DNA from: Liolophura sinensis
Lineage: Eukaryota; Mollusca; Polyplacophora; Chitonida; Chitonidae
Reading direction: 5' to 3'
Length of the DNA: 64,000 nt
Assembly: GCF_032854445.1 (NCBI RefSeq)
Contig: NC_088302.1
Coordinates: forward strand, 868,001 to 932,000
Position numbers and translations under genes: made by a program. Of this stretch, positions 10,701 through 22,697 are shown one piece after another. Numbering within the stretch: the stretch's first letter is position 1; every line of letters begins with the position of its first letter. The notes beneath the pieces were generated by a model, which searched no databases, was not told the origin of the DNA, and saw nothing but the letters and a program-made list of their open reading frames with translations.

Positions 10701-13700
10701 TCGGGATCTCACAGATATGGTATGTTTATTGTTAAGTGATATTTCTCGTGATGAACAAGATGGCCTCATTGTATACACGCACAACTACTTTCTCGGGCGA
10801 CTGAGACTGATATTCTGACTGACAATAACTGATCAGTTAGTGTACTTAACTATCATTGTACACGATTTGAATATACTTATTCAATTCATTGAAGAGCTTT
10901 CCTTGCGTCTTTTCATAACAATTAAAAATTGTCATGATTCCGTACTCCGTGCATTACTTCTTTGTTGGTTTGTGTTAAACGCTGTTTTGAAAATTGATGT
11001 TGAAATTATTGATGACATTTAGGATGACAACTGGTATACGAATGTCTATTTCGATGCCTATATTAGATACACAATTGTTTCTCCAATTTTGGTATAAATC
11101 AGTGCAGTTGACATATTTGTCTTAGTCGTGGTAACCCTTACTCTTCAGGTGTCAAGTCGGGCATGATGATATCACTTCTGTACTTAAAAGGGCGTGCAAT
11201 GATCAGTAATTAATAATCAGTAATGGAGTAGAGATCTATTTTCCCAACAGTCCTTGAAGGCTCTGACTATATCTACCAATAAAGGTGTTGTGTTTGTTAG
11301 ATTGTGTAAGAAGCTTAGAATTAAGAGGTTTGAATTTTCGGATTTCTCTGATTTTTCTGGGGTACGTCAGTTTGCTTAAGTTAGGTTTTTTTTTTTTTCA
11401 ACTGTTCATGTAAATGTTGAAATAGTAGTAAATTACACGCCCCCTAGCACCATGGTTTACCCACAATTAGGTCAAAAATGTGCAGCGATGTAATTAATGT
11501 CACTAACAACGTGGTGAATGTATTTACATCATTTATTTGAAAATTTAAAGAAAAATTATTTCCGTTTTCTGACATAATATTAAAAATATTTTACTTATTT
11601 GTTAGAGATCGTGTTTATGGAAGGCAAAAATAAACCGCACTCTTTCTGGTTCATGATGTCCACCCGACATAAGGCCGCAGCCTGGTTAGCTAGAACTCTA
11701 TTCAAACACTGTAAGCCATTGGACGTATAACAAATTGCCAGTTACTGTATTCAAACCCTATAAGCTATCGGTAAATGCCTAGTGGCCTGATCATGAGTTG
11801 TCAGTTACAGCTGCATTCAAACTCCATAGGCTATCGGTAAATGGCTAGTGGCTTGATCATGAGTTGTCAGTTACAGCTGTATTCAAACTCCATAGGTTAT
11901 CGGTAAATGCCTAGTGGCCTGATCATGAGTTGTCAGTTACAGCTGTATTCAAACTCCATAGGCTATCGGTAAATGATTAGTGGCCTGATCATGAGTTGTC
12001 AGTTACAGCTGCATTCAAACTCCATAGGCTATCGGTAAATGGTTAGTGGCCTGATCATGAGTTGTCAGTTACAGCTGCATTCAAACTCCATAGGCTATCG
12101 GTAAATGCCTAATGCCCTGATCATGAGTTGTCAGTTACAACTGCATTCAAACCCTATAGACTATCGGTAAATGGCTAGTGGCTTGATCATGAGTTATCAG
12201 TTACAGCTGTATTCAAACCCTATAGGCTATCGGTAAGTGGCTAGTGGCCTGATCATGAGTTGTCAGTTACAGCTGTATTCAAACTCCATAGGCTATCGGT
12301 AAATGCCTAGTGCTCTGATCATGAGTTGTCAGTTACAGCTGCATTCAAACCCTATAGACTATCGGTAAATGGCTAGTGGCCTGATCATGAGTTGTCAGTT
12401 ACAGCTGCATTCAAACTCCATAGGCTATCGGTAAATGCCTAGTGCCCTGATCATGAGTTGTCAGTTACAGCTGCATTCAAACCCTATAGACTATCGGTAA
12501 ATGGCTAGTGGCCTGATCATGAGTTATCAGTTACAGCTGTATTCAAACTCTATAGACTATCGGTAAATGGCTAGTGGCCTGATCATGAGTTATCAGTTAC
12601 AGCTGTATTCAAACTCCATAGGCTATCGGTAAATGGCTAGTGGCCTGATCATGAGTTGTCAGTTACAGCTGTTTTCAAACTCCATAGGCTATCGGTAAAT
12701 GGCTAGTGGCCTGATCATGAGTTGTCAGTTACAGTTGTATTCAAACACCATAACACATTAGAAAATTGAATTTTGGTGCATCCATCTTCAAGATGTACAC
12801 AGCCAGAGTTATACTTATGTTGACAAGAACAATATCAATTTTCCAGACATACCAGTAGCCCGTACGCATTTAAAATCAGCCCGCCTCTGGGACGTACCAG
12901 TTACAAGGAGGAGTATGTTTATATTTACAGGTAAATGCTACCAGTTATTGTTATTAAATGGCTTACAAGGGAATCTCAGTCTTCCTGAACCAATCAGGAC
13001 GCTACGAATTCCAGTTCATGCTAGTTTCCTTTCCGATAGTAGATGGGAAGGTTTGTCGGCAAATTTGTGAAGGCTGATAGGGTTCCCTCGATCTCGGGTT
13101 CTGCCTGGTTTCCTCCCACCGCAATACTGCCGGCCCGGCTTCCTCCCACCATAATACTGCCGGCCCGGCTTCCTCCCACGATAACACTGCCCGCTGTCGT
13201 GTAATTGAAATATTCTTGAGTAAGGCGTAAAACCCCAATCGAATAATAAATAACTAAATTCAGGCACGTTCAATAGTTCCTACATCTTGAAATTGTTACA
13301 CTAAAACACATTATTGATTGACGTGTGCAGAGTGTAAGTACCATGAGATGTACTGCGTTTTGCTGATTTGTCTGTGCAGGATAAGTATGGTGGTGATTCA
13401 CGGCGTGGAACACTACAGCGACCCCGGCGACCTGTTCGAGAGGGAGCCGTTCATTATCCAAGTACATCTACCCTACCGTAAGCTCCTGATATAGCCTCAA
13501 TAGTCTAGCCAGAACACTGAAGAACATTTATAGCCTCAAGACGTCTACCCAGAACACTGAAGAACCTTTATAGCCTCAATACGTCTAGCCAGAACCCTGA
13601 AGAACATTTATAGCCACAATACGTCTAGCCAGAACACTGAAGAACCTCTATAGCCTCAATACGTCTAGCCAGAACACTGAAGAACATTTATAGCCTCAAT

Positions 13701-16700
13701 ACGCCTAGCCAGAACACTGAAGAACCTCTATAGCCTCAATACGTCTAGCCAGAACACTGAAGAACCTTACGACTAGCCAGAACGCTGAGGTATAAATTCA
13801 GATTCCACACTTTAGGAAAAAGATTTATTTATTTATTTATTTGGTTGGTGTTTTACGCCGCACTCAAGAATATTTCACTTATACGACGGCGGCCAGCATT
13901 ATGGTCAATGGAAACCGGGCACAGCCCGGGGGAAACCCACGACCATCTGCAGGTCGCTGACAGACCTTCTCATTTACGGCCGGAGAGGAAGCCAGAATGA
14001 GCTGGACTTGAACTCACAGCGACCACATTGGTTAGAGTCATGGGTCAGTACGTTGCGCTAGCGCGATAACCAACTGCGCCACGGAGGCCCCTTAGGAAAA
14101 ACAAACATTTTGAGGAACAGCAGCAAAAGGATAAACCAGCATGTTGGGTGAGGAAAATTTAACATTTCATAGCCGAATACAACGGACTGTGTCGCACTGA
14201 TCCATTTTTATCTTATTTTGTCACCCACAGAAACACTGAAAGATTTTGTATTTATTGGAATTCACACAAAACCTGATAAAACCAAGGAAGAGATTGGTCA
14301 TCTTGTCCAGGTCTATGAGCACGTGGTGTCCAAATATGGAATAAAGGTAAATATGCAATGAAGGTAAATATGGACGAATGGTGAATATGGAATGAGGTAA
14401 ATATGGACTAATGGTGAATATGGAATGAAGGTAAATATGGAATATTGGTAAATATGCAATGAAGGTAAATATGGACTAATGGTGAATATGGAATGAAGGT
14501 AAATGTGGAATATTGGTAAATATGGAATATTGGTATATATGGAATTAAGGTAAATATGGAACGAAGGTAAATATGGAATATTGGTAAATATGGAATATTG
14601 GTATATATGGAATTAAGGTAAATATGGAATTAAGGTAAATATGGAATGAAGGTAAATATGAGATAAAGGTAAATATGGAATGATGGTAAATATGGATTTT
14701 TCTCGTTGATAGGATGTTCTGCTGGCGGGTGACATGAATGCCGGATGTCATTACATGTCTGAGAGTGAAGTCATGGCTTCTCCTCTTCACGGTTCCAGAT
14801 TCACATGGCTTATCCCAAGCTCGGTGGACACGACAGTCAGTACTCACACCGACTGTGCCTACGACAGGTAAGCTGACACGACAGTCAGTGTTCACATGGA
14901 CTGTGCCTACGACAGGTAAGCTGGCTGACTGACAGCATTCACATGGATTGTGCCAACGACAGGTAAGCTGGCTGACTGACAGCATTCACATGGACTGTGT
15001 CGACGACAGGTAAGCTGGCTGACTAACAGCATTCACATGGACTGTGTCGACGACAGGTAAGCTGGCTGACTAACAGCATTCACATGGACTGTGCCCCCCA
15101 GCGGTAAGTTGGCTGACTGACAGCTCCGGTAATATGACTTTCAATATACATAGCTTCACAAACAATTTGTTATACCGCTGTTCATGTTAAGCCCACCAGT
15201 TGACTTCCGCTGGATAACAAAGTGACTCATGGTCATGCATCCCTGGCGTATGGTGACCTCGCTGACGTATGGTGACCTCGCTGGCGTATGGTGACCTCGC
15301 TGGCGTATGGTGACGTCGCGACTTGATTACTTGTTCGTTGTTACGAAAAGCTGCTGAATAAAAATCGAATGTTGCATTAGATTTAACTCAGAATTCTTTG
15401 GTATAATAGTCAAAATGCTGGTTTCATAACCCTTTTGCCGTCTCTGTACTCATCCCAGTTTGTCAGTATTTTAGTCACATCCTAGCAGTGTTTGTCTCCT
15501 ATCAGGTTTGTGGTGGCCGGCGACAAGATGAGAGGTTCCATCATCCACGGAAGTGCCAAACGTTATAACTACCAGCAGGCTCTGGGGCTCAGTTTTGACC
15601 AGGTATATATACTAATGGAAAAAAGTAACTGTGCATCACAGAAAATGGGACAAAACAAAAGATGTTTGAAAAGTTATAAACCTAACCGTCAATAAACATT
15701 TAGCCAAGCATTTTTCATGAAATGTCATGTCACGTATCGCGCGTGGTACGTGCACTTCGTGTATAATGACATGACTCACATTCTGCATGATGTTTGACAC
15801 ATGAAGTTCACACACCTGATTTCGAAAATTGAAGAACTGTTGGTTATTCTTTAGCCTCTAAATGTTGTGGAAAACACGTTAACTTCAACATAAACTATGC
15901 GTACAACATGCCACGGCTTACAGAAAATCAGCGTCTCCGCGCCGTGGGTATGCTGGAGATTGGAATGGCCCAGAATGAAGTTGCCAGACATTTTGGTGTC
16001 CATCGAAACACGATATCCTCTCTATGGCGACGTTTTCAACAGAATGGGAACACGAGAGATTTGCCCCGGTCCGGCCGTCCACGTGTGACGTCACGTCAGC
16101 AAGACAACCATATTCGGCTGACCCATCTAAGGAATCGATTCCAGAGTTCCAGTTTGACTGCTCGGACCATTCCTGGCTTACGCCCAATCAGTTGCAGGAC
16201 TGTACGGAAACGACTGCGGGAGCGCAACATCCGGCCCAGACGTCCTGCCATACGTCCGATTTTGCTCCAACGTCACCGATAGGCACGTCTTGTCTGGTGC
16301 AGACAACATGTACGGTACAGGAGACAAGATTGGGATGGTGTTCTGTTCACTGACGAGTCGAGATTTCACCTGGACGGCTCTGATGGCAGGGCAAGGGTGT
16401 ACAGACGTCCTGGTGAACAGTATGATGACGCGTGCGTTGTTCAACGTCGAGCGTTTGGTGGCGGCAGCGTTATGGTATGGGGAGGCATCACATCTCATGG
16501 GCGGACCCAACTTGTCATTGTGAATGGCAATCTGACAGGCCTGCGATACAGGGACGATATCATTCTGCCTCATGTGCAAGCGTTCATTCAAGGACATGGA
16601 CGTAACATCACACTTCAGCAAGATAATGCCCGTCCACATGTCGCTCGTGTTGTGACGGATTTCTTGAGACAGCACAACATTCCGGTACTCCCTTGGCCAG

Positions 16701-17490
16701 CAGTTTCTCCTGACCTGTCCCCTATCGAGCACGCATGGGATGAAATGGAACGGCGATTACGTCAGGGCCCGAATCAGCCATTGATGTTAGCTGATTTGGG
16801 ACAAATGTTGCTTCAGACATGGAACAACATTCCCCAAGCTTTCTTCACTCGCTTAGTGTCGTCTATGCGTCGTCGTTGTCAAGCCTGCATCAACGCCAAT
16901 GGTGGACACACACGATATTGAGTTTGTGAACTGACTTTTGACACCACATCTCTTCGAGGGCGTGTCATGATGCCTAGTGTCAAATCATAAAGATTTCGAG
17001 ATTATCCTGTCAGCAGTTAAACAGTGATTAAACAGAATACGAAATATCATATTCTTATCTTAATTCATTAGAACATGGCATAACTGCAGATGATGCACAG
17101 TTACTTTATTCCAGTAGTATAGTACCCTACATACACAGGACTGGTTTACTATTTTACCTATATATGTATTTTACACCGCGCAAGAGGATGTTTTACACGG
17201 TATGGTACGTGGCTTACGACGGTGGGGTTTGTGGGTGGAGTGGGGTTTATCCAGGCATTTCACCACATAGCTGCACACTAATTCTCTTGATCGTTCTCAT
17301 TCGTAATAAATAGGCCAATATTAATTTACAAAACTTTCTGCAATTAATGTGTGATTTTTTTTCTCTTGTCATGCATACATGTGATATGGAACGGTTATAA
17401 CTAGAAGAATGGCTACTGTCATTGATACCTTTTCTTTATCAGGCTTGGGCCGTAAGTGATCATTTCCCCATCGAGGTAGAGATCTCCTAG
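7766..17490 (+). CDS. DNase I-like secreted endonuclease (DNase A), 8 exons
   Basis: Exons 7766-7930, 9423-9511, 12847-12930, 13380-13477, 14231-14346, 14713-14867, 15506-15602 and 17443-17490 join with GT-AG borders and matching phases into 852 nt, 283 aa; bovine DNase I precursor is 282 aa. Residues 1-26 are a signal peptide (or start at Met5). Catalytic and metal residues of DNase I are all visible: N35 (SFNIKW), E67 (IEELRG), Y104 and E106 (SYKEEY), H157 (IGIHTKP), D191/N193 (AGDMNAG), D235 (CAYDR), D274/H275 (SDHFP). The Cys pair C196/C232 fits the essential disulfide; the small C101-C104 loop of bovine DNase I has no equivalent. It should cut extracellular double-stranded DNA with Ca/Mg. 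Introns 1, 2, 5 and 6 hold junction-seeded arrays; intron 7 holds a Tc1 element. Confidence 0.95.
7922..8418 (+). repeat. 22-bp array seeded at DNase A exon 1 donor
   Basis: About 22 units of GGTTAAG/GTAAGACATCAA. Exon 1 ends GTTAAG and its donor is GTAAGAAATCAA, so each unit is a copy of exon end plus donor. Some units have GTAAAAC or ATGTAAG instead. Reading past the true donor meets TAA at 7949-7951. Confidence 0.95.
8462..8590 (+). mobile_element. SINE 3' half
   Basis: TTCTCCGGTTTCTGCCGG, CATAATGATGGCGGCCGTC and GTGAAATATTCTTGAGTACG, then an A-rich tail, match the SINE tail in plus orientation. It sits at the end of the intron 1 array. Confidence 0.75.
9423..10600 (+). repeat. ~119-bp array: DNase A exon 2 repeated ten times
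   Basis: Ten head-to-tail copies; the first (9423-9511) is the functional exon 2. Every unit has the 89-nt exon, the donor ATGTAAGTTA and ~30 nt of intron (ACACTCTGGTTAGC). Only the first has a proper acceptor (CTTAACTGTTTTAG/GTT). Later copies are preceded by TTAGCTAAG or TTAGCAAAG; entry there shifts frame or meets TAG at once. A few copies have point changes (CTATGACG, CCAGGACG). Confidence 0.95.
10601..11690. other. unique part of DNase A intron 2
   Basis: AT-rich intron DNA with no exon, SINE or array that I can see; a poly-T run lies near 11388. Confidence 0.6.
11690..12755 (+). repeat. 66-bp minisatellite in DNase A intron 2
   Basis: About 16 units containing TTCAAACTCCATAGGCTATC, GGTAAATGGCTAGTGGCCTG and ATCATGAGTTGTCAGTTACA. 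It ends ~90 nt before exon 3 and shares only GGTAAATGC with the exon 3 donor, so a junction origin is not supported here. Confidence 0.95.
13010..13258 (+). mobile_element. SINE, 5'-truncated, with internal triplication
   Basis: Plus-strand SINE 3' part ending GAAATATTCTTGAGTAAGGC. The segment CGGCTTCCTCCCACCATAAT is present three times at ~32-bp spacing (13118-13195). It lies in DNase A intron 3. Confidence 0.8.
13490..13790 (+). repeat. ~39-bp array in DNase A intron 4
   Basis: About 7 units of TATAGCCTCAATACGTCTAG then CCAGAACACTGAAGAAC. It starts ~12 nt downstream of the exon 4 donor (13478) but does not include it. Confidence 0.95.
13822..14091 (-). mobile_element. full-length tRNA-derived SINE with target-site duplication
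   Basis: Minus-strand insertion. Its head (right end) has an A-box-like GTGGCGCAGTTGG and B-box GTTCAAGTCC. Its tail (left end) is a TTTA run. Perfect 10-bp direct repeats TTAGGAAAAA flank it at 13812-13821 and 14092-14101. About 270 bp long. It is the best copy for defining the family. Confidence 0.9.
14332..14702 (+). repeat. 17-bp array seeded at DNase A exon 5 donor
   Basis: About 21 units of AAATATGGAATGAAGGT. Exon 5 ends AAATATGGAATAAAG and its donor is GTAAATATGCAATGAAG, so units repeat exon end plus GTAAAT. The array fills almost all of intron 5. Read-through meets TGA in the first unit. Confidence 0.95.
14835..15120 (+). repeat. ~45-60 bp array seeded at DNase A exon 6 donor
   Basis: Four to five copies of the last part of exon 6 (TTCACATGGACTGTGCCTAC, GACAG) with donor GTAAGCTGGCTGACTGACAG. 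Each copy restates GACAG/GTAAGC. Read-through gives AGG TAA immediately. The same exon end is amplified in DNase B. Confidence 0.95.
15236..15318 (+). repeat. 19-bp four-copy repeat
   Basis: CTGGCGTATGGTGACCTCG in four tandem copies within DNase A intron 6. Confidence 0.9.
15612..17117 (+). mobile_element. Tc1-type DNA transposon in DNase A intron 7
   Basis: Terminal inverted repeats of about 27 bp: left CTAATGGAAAAAAGTAACTG, right (reverse strand) CTACTGGAATAAAGTAACTG, both followed by TGCATCA. TA target duplications lie at 15610-15611 and 17118-17119. 1506 bp, carrying one transposase frame. It landed only 8 bp after the exon 7 donor without touching it. Confidence 0.9.
15908..16921 (+). 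pseudogene. Tc1 transposase, one in-frame stop
   Basis: A 338-codon frame from ATG to TGA. The N-terminal part has a helix-turn-helix (residues ~10-50, QNEVARHFGVHRNTISSLW) and a second DNA-binding segment with SGRPR. The catalytic triad is FTDES, then QDNARPH, then SPIEHAWD with 34 residues between second Asp and Glu, i.e. DD34E, the Tc1 class. A single TAG at 16280-16282 interrupts the frame just before the catalytic domain, so autonomous activity is unlikely. No other break seen. Confidence 0.9.
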
Positions 17491-17575
17491 AGAACGTGGT
17501 ATTACCCAGACATGCGCAGAGAGTGCATACCGGCGAGTCTTCAACAACTGCAGTCCGAGTGTTTAAGTCGAATCA

Positions 17576-17581
17576 AATAAA
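17576..17581 (+). promoter_or_regulatory. polyadenylation signal of DNase A
   Basis: AATAAA 86 nt after the TAG stop at 17488-17490, followed by T-rich DNA. Confidence 0.7.
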
Positions 17582-17764
17582 GTAAAAATCCAGCAGATTC
17601 TTTTTATTTCATTCTTTCTTCGAATGTCGTTTATTTTAAGGACATATTCCCCTATTGCTTGGTATTATGGCTTGTTTTACTGCCTAGAGCAGTGTAAAAT
17701 TTCTAGGGAAAGTCCATTAATTCTTGTACTATTCTACAAGTACAAATGTGGTAATGTAATACAT

Positions 17765-18182
17765 AGGTGAACGACGTGCTATATCCCCAAGATAGGTGAA
17801 AGACGTGCTATATCCCCTAACATAGGTTTTATTTATTTATTTATTTGCTTGGTGTTTTACACCGTACTCAAGAATATTTCACTTATACTACATATCCATA
17901 TCCAGCATTATGGTGGAAGGAAAGCGGGGGGGGACTGCCCCCGTGCTGTCGGAGAGGACGCCCACATCAGCTGGACTTGAACTCACTGTGACCGCATTTT
18001 TTTGAGGCTAATGCATCATTATGCTGCGCTAGCGCCGTAATCAACTGAGCCACCGAGGCCCCTTCCTAAGATAGGTTGAAGACGTGCTACTTCCCCTTAG
18101 ACAGGTGAAAGACGTGCTATATGCCTTAACATAGGTGAAAGACATACTATATCCTCTAACATAGGTGAAAGACTTGCTATAA
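17765..18182 (+). repeat. ~31-bp array split by a SINE
   Basis: Units of GACGTGCTATATCCCCTAAC plus ATAGGTGAAA occur at 17765-17826 and again at 18065-18182, separated by a SINE. About six units in all. Confidence 0.85.
17827..18062 (-). mobile_element. tRNA-derived SINE, minus strand
   Basis: TTTA tail at left, tRNA-like head at right (AGCCACCGAGGCCCC on the plus strand), B-box GTTCAAGTCC. Internal deletion of part of the body. It is inserted within the ~31-bp array. Confidence 0.85.
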
Positions 18183-18361
18183 CTTGGTGTTCCAGTGTGG
18201 CCCTTAAACCAGACCTCCATGGTATAAGTGAAAACTCCCTGAGATCGGCGTTAAACACCGGGTCTGGGAGACAACAGGACCTATTTAAGTACTCGGTAAC
18301 CTTCCTGATGTAGGACGACCAGTGAGAACTGGATTGAACTTTGTATATTATTCTGGTCATT

Positions 18362-19157
18362 TAACGGTGTGTGTGAGGACGTACGATAATTAATCCCTGA
18401 TGTATCTAGAACCTTCAGGGGACGGTGTGTGTGAGGACGTACGATAATAAATCCCTGATGTATCTAGAACCTTCAGGGGACGGTGTGTGTGAGGACGTAC
18501 GATAATAAATCCCTGATGTATCTAGAACCTTCAGGGGACGGTGTGTGTGAGGACGTACGATAATAAATCCCTGATGTATCTAGAACCTTCAGGGGACGGT
18601 GTGTGTGAGGACGTAAGAGGATAAATCCCTGATGTATCTAGAACCTTCAGGGGACGGTGTGTGTGAGGACGTACGATAATTAATCCCTGATGTATCTAGA
18701 ACCTTCAGGGGACGGTGTGTGTGAGGACGTACGATAATAAATCCCTGATGTATCTAGAACCTTCAGGGGACGGTGTGTGTGAAGACGTACGATAATAAAT
18801 CCCTGATGTATCTTGAACCTTCAGGGGACGGTGTGTGTGAGGACGTAAGAGGATAAATCCCTGATGTATCTAGAACCTTCAGGGGACGGTGTGTGTGAGG
18901 ACGTACGATAATAAATCCCTGATGTATCTTGAACCTTCAGGGGACGGTGTGTGTGAGGACGTAAGAGGATAAATCCCTGATGTATCTAGAACCTTCAGGG
19001 GACGGTGTGTGTGAGGACGTGCGATAATAAATCCCTGATGTATCTAGAACCTTCAGGGGACGGTGTGTGTGAGGACGTACGATAATAAATCCCTGATTTA
19101 TCTAGAACCTTCAGGGGACGGTGTGTGTGAGGACGTAAGAGGATAAATCCCTGATGT
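18362..19157 (+). repeat. 58-bp array carrying AATAAA in most units
   Basis: About 13 near-identical units: GGACGGTGTGTGTGAGGACG, TACGATAATAAATCCCTGAT, GTATCTAGAACCTTCAGG. Some units read AAGAGGATAAAT instead of the AATAAA form. Lies between the 3' ends of DNase A and the convergent NTPDase-like gene. Confidence 0.97.
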
Positions 19158-19422
19158 GTATTATACACCCTTCACAATGCACATAAATATGAGAGCACCT
19201 GACAGTCCAAAGATAACTTGTCACACATGACAAAAACAAGGAAATAATCTTTTTTGACAATTTTATTTCAAGACAGATGAAGCTAATAACACACATATAT
19301 TGACAAAATGGGGGAACCGTTATGGTAAAAACAAGAAAATAAATACATTTATATATACATATAGATATATATGCTGCCCGTTGTTGCTGCCATGTACATT
19401 GTATTGATATGAAAAAACACAT

Positions 19423-19428
19423 TTTATT
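19423..19428 (-). promoter_or_regulatory. polyadenylation signal of NTPDase-like gene
   Basis: AATAAA on the minus strand about 150 nt after the stop codon ending at 19575. Confidence 0.6.
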
Positions 19429-19574
19429 TATACATATTTTCACTGTGACAGACTATCACATCAAACGTTGGAGAAGCATTTTCCTTGTTGTTGTTCTTAA
19501 AGCTTCTCAGATCTATGTTGTTCTTGGAACAGTCAGTGGTGTCGGTGAATGACAAACTGACCGAGTGGACAGTT

Positions 19575-22500
19575 TTACTGTCGGGCACAGAAGCAATCTT
19601 CTCTTGGCGGAAGGTTGTCCAATGTGGCACCATATGTCCAGCCTACGGGAAAGGGAAGAAAGCAAACAGTCATTGTACATATGCTGTATATTTCACTGAT
19701 ACAATGCAGCCCGATGCCTGGGCGATAGTGTTTGTGTGATTGTTACATTTTTATCCACATTTTCTGTTAGCAGTATCATTTACTCTTTTTGTTTTTGTCT
19801 TTTGAAGACAAACAACCAATGCTACCCGCCTAGCGCTACACAGATTTCATCTGCCAACACTACCAGTGTTCACCGTGATGGAAGTCTGGTTCTAAAATGA
19901 CTGAAGTCGGGTATTAACGTGATGGAAATCTGTTGTCAGTGTGATGGAAGTGTCGTGTTCATGTGATGGAAGTGTGATATTAGTGTGGTGCAAGTGTGGT
20001 GTTAACGTGAAGGAAGTCTGGTTTTAACATGATTGAAGTCTGGTGTCAACATTATGGAAGCCTGGTCTTAGCGTGATGGAAGTCTGGTGTTAGCGTGATG
20101 GAAGTCTGGGTTTAAGATGATTGAAGTCTTGGGTCAAAGCGATGGGAAGTCTATTTGAAAGTGATGGAAGTTTGGTGTCATGGTGATGGAAGTCTGGGGT
20201 CAACGTGATGGGAAGACTGGTGTGAAAGTGATGGAAGTTTGGTGTCAAGGTGATGGAAGTCTGGGGTCAACGTGATGGGAAGTCTGGTGTTACCGTGATG
20301 GAATTCTGGGGTTAACGTGATGGTTAGTGTGATGAAAATCTGGTGTCAAGGTGATGGAAGTCTAGTGTTAACGTGACGGATTTGTGATGTTAGCGTGATG
20401 GAACCAGATGTTAATCTTACCCAGAGAGCCGTCGCCTCCCCCACCGCTAGCTGCTGCCCCACTTACAGCTCCCCCGCGGCTTGCATTTTCATAGGCCTGT
20501 TGGCTTAGCTTCACTGACACAGAGCCGTCAGCCTTCCTGGGCGTATAGATTTTGGCAGAACCTGCCTCAAAGCCGTACGATTCAAAAACCTTTGGAGAGT
20601 AGATCCCAAGCTGGTAAATTTTGGAGATTAGGTTTGCATTGAGGTCAGGATATTGCTTCACGATCTCGTTCACCGTCTGCAAAACAAAAGGTCAAAGGCA
20701 GACATACAGAATGGCTGATTTACCTCTGTCCCGTTATTACAGGGGTTTCTCACGTGACACATTGGGTACATTCTTTTCTACAACTGTAATCAAGCATCAC
20801 AGTCTGGTATTTTTCGCCTTATTTTACATACAACCCGAGTGAGGGGTGCAGCTAATTTTTGGTTTGTAGTCATTGAGAGTGGAACTCAAATCAGAAACTC
20901 AACAGTCATGTCATATATCAGATTCTTTATTTTGTAACATATTACTGAAAAAGTTTTCACGTATACAACGACAGTCAGGGACATGACTGTAAGATACCTG
21001 AGTCCCAGACGCCGCGTCCTTCACCTGTCGAACTCCTGACCATGTCGGTCCACAGCTGTATTCCAGCCTGCGATTGATAACGGACGGGTTGGTAGAGAAG
21101 AGAACAACTTTGTAATAGCCGAATGTATCGCTGAATATAGTGAAATATACCTGATATGTCTAAAAACTATGCATAAATCATTTTAATAAGAAGTAATTAA
21201 TATACCTTGGAGCTAAATTCCTGCGTCTTTTGCTTGAACAGGCTCAGGTCTACTTTGCCCTGAGCGTCGATCACACCCAAGGCTCTGAAGGCAGCGTCAT
21301 ATTCCCCCATCACGAAGAAGGTTGTGTCGGCGACAGAAGGCACGACTTTGCCGCCTATATAGCCTGAGCTTCCCCCGGAGCCCCCAGCGAATCCTCCCAG
21401 ACCGACATAGCCCCCCAGCCCACCAGCACCGGCACCGTCACCGCTACCGTACACCTTCTGTAGTTCTCCCCAGTAAAACTCCACCTTGGCGGCACACGCT
21501 GCGTAGTCACCACTTCCGGTCACGCGGTAGTGTCTTCCACTCAACTCGATCATGTATTCATCTCCTGCAGAACCGAGATGGAATCATCTAACTGAGGTTA
21601 GCTTGTACATACACACAGACTTTCTGTTACATTACGTTGATCGGGTTTAGTATGAGTTGAAGAAACTACACAGAGCCCGGGGAAAGCATCTGTCCTCACC
21701 TATTACATGTACCTGACACAACCCCTGATTTAAAGACGCCATCGCCCCAGCGAGAGCTGGATTCGAGCCTGCGATCTAATTGCAGAGAGTTTGGAAGCGT
21801 TCGACAGAAACCATCGAGTGCCCAAGATGTAATAAGAAGTAATAAAGGCTATTTCTCCAAATATGTAAATGAACAAAGAACCACAGTATCACCTCTATAT
21901 AAGCAGAACTAGTAATAGGTACTAAGTACACGTGAGGCAGTAGTTGATACAAAACAGGAAAAACGTCTTCTCAACTTTCCACATGCAATTTCGAGCTTTT
22001 CTGGTCTCATCAGGGAATGTTCATGTTCCCTGATTCATTTCCCCTGATGAGGCCACTAAAGATCGCAACGGCAGTCGGAATCATGTGGAAAGTAGAGAAG
22101 GTGTTTTCTTTATTAATTTAACTATAACTATATATTGAAACCCACTACTTCTAAACATTTTCAAAGCTTGTATTGGCTTGCACATATTATTAGTATTAAC
22201 AATGGCATTAAAACCTTTTTTATCAGTCCCGACAGTCTGCCAGAATTCTGACAACTACTCACCATTACTGTGTCACAGCAGGGGACGGAAAAAACCCTGT
22301 TTACAAAAACCCCTGGAACAAAAGCTCCGGCGGACAAAAGCCCCTCGATCAGTAGTAAGTGTATAAATGGTAAATGGCGTAAGTTGTGTGAGCAAACTTG
22401 ACACATTCTTCCTGAAGTGACGTTTCAGTTTTCAGTACATGTTTGCAATATATAGAACCTGTTCTTACTCGTTCAAACTCGATGCATTCTAACCATTTTT

Positions 22501-22632
22501 GACGATATCGGAAAGAGCTATCTCTCGGCATACAGAATGTTCAATCGCCATTCCAGGCTTATCTGAAAACTAAAGAAGTCTACACGTATGGTAAGCAATT
22601 GCTGTATTGCAGCTTGTGTTAGACTTTTTCCT

Positions 22633-22697
<65 letters not shown>

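Noticed and set aside
11690-12755. 66-bp array as another junction-seeded case
   Set aside because: It shares only GGTAAATGC with the exon 3 donor and lies on the acceptor side ~90 nt from the exon; counted as a counter-example.
18362-19157. CRISPR-like array
   Set aside because: Whole units are tandemly repeated without variable spacers; the genome is eukaryotic. The same holds for the other arrays.
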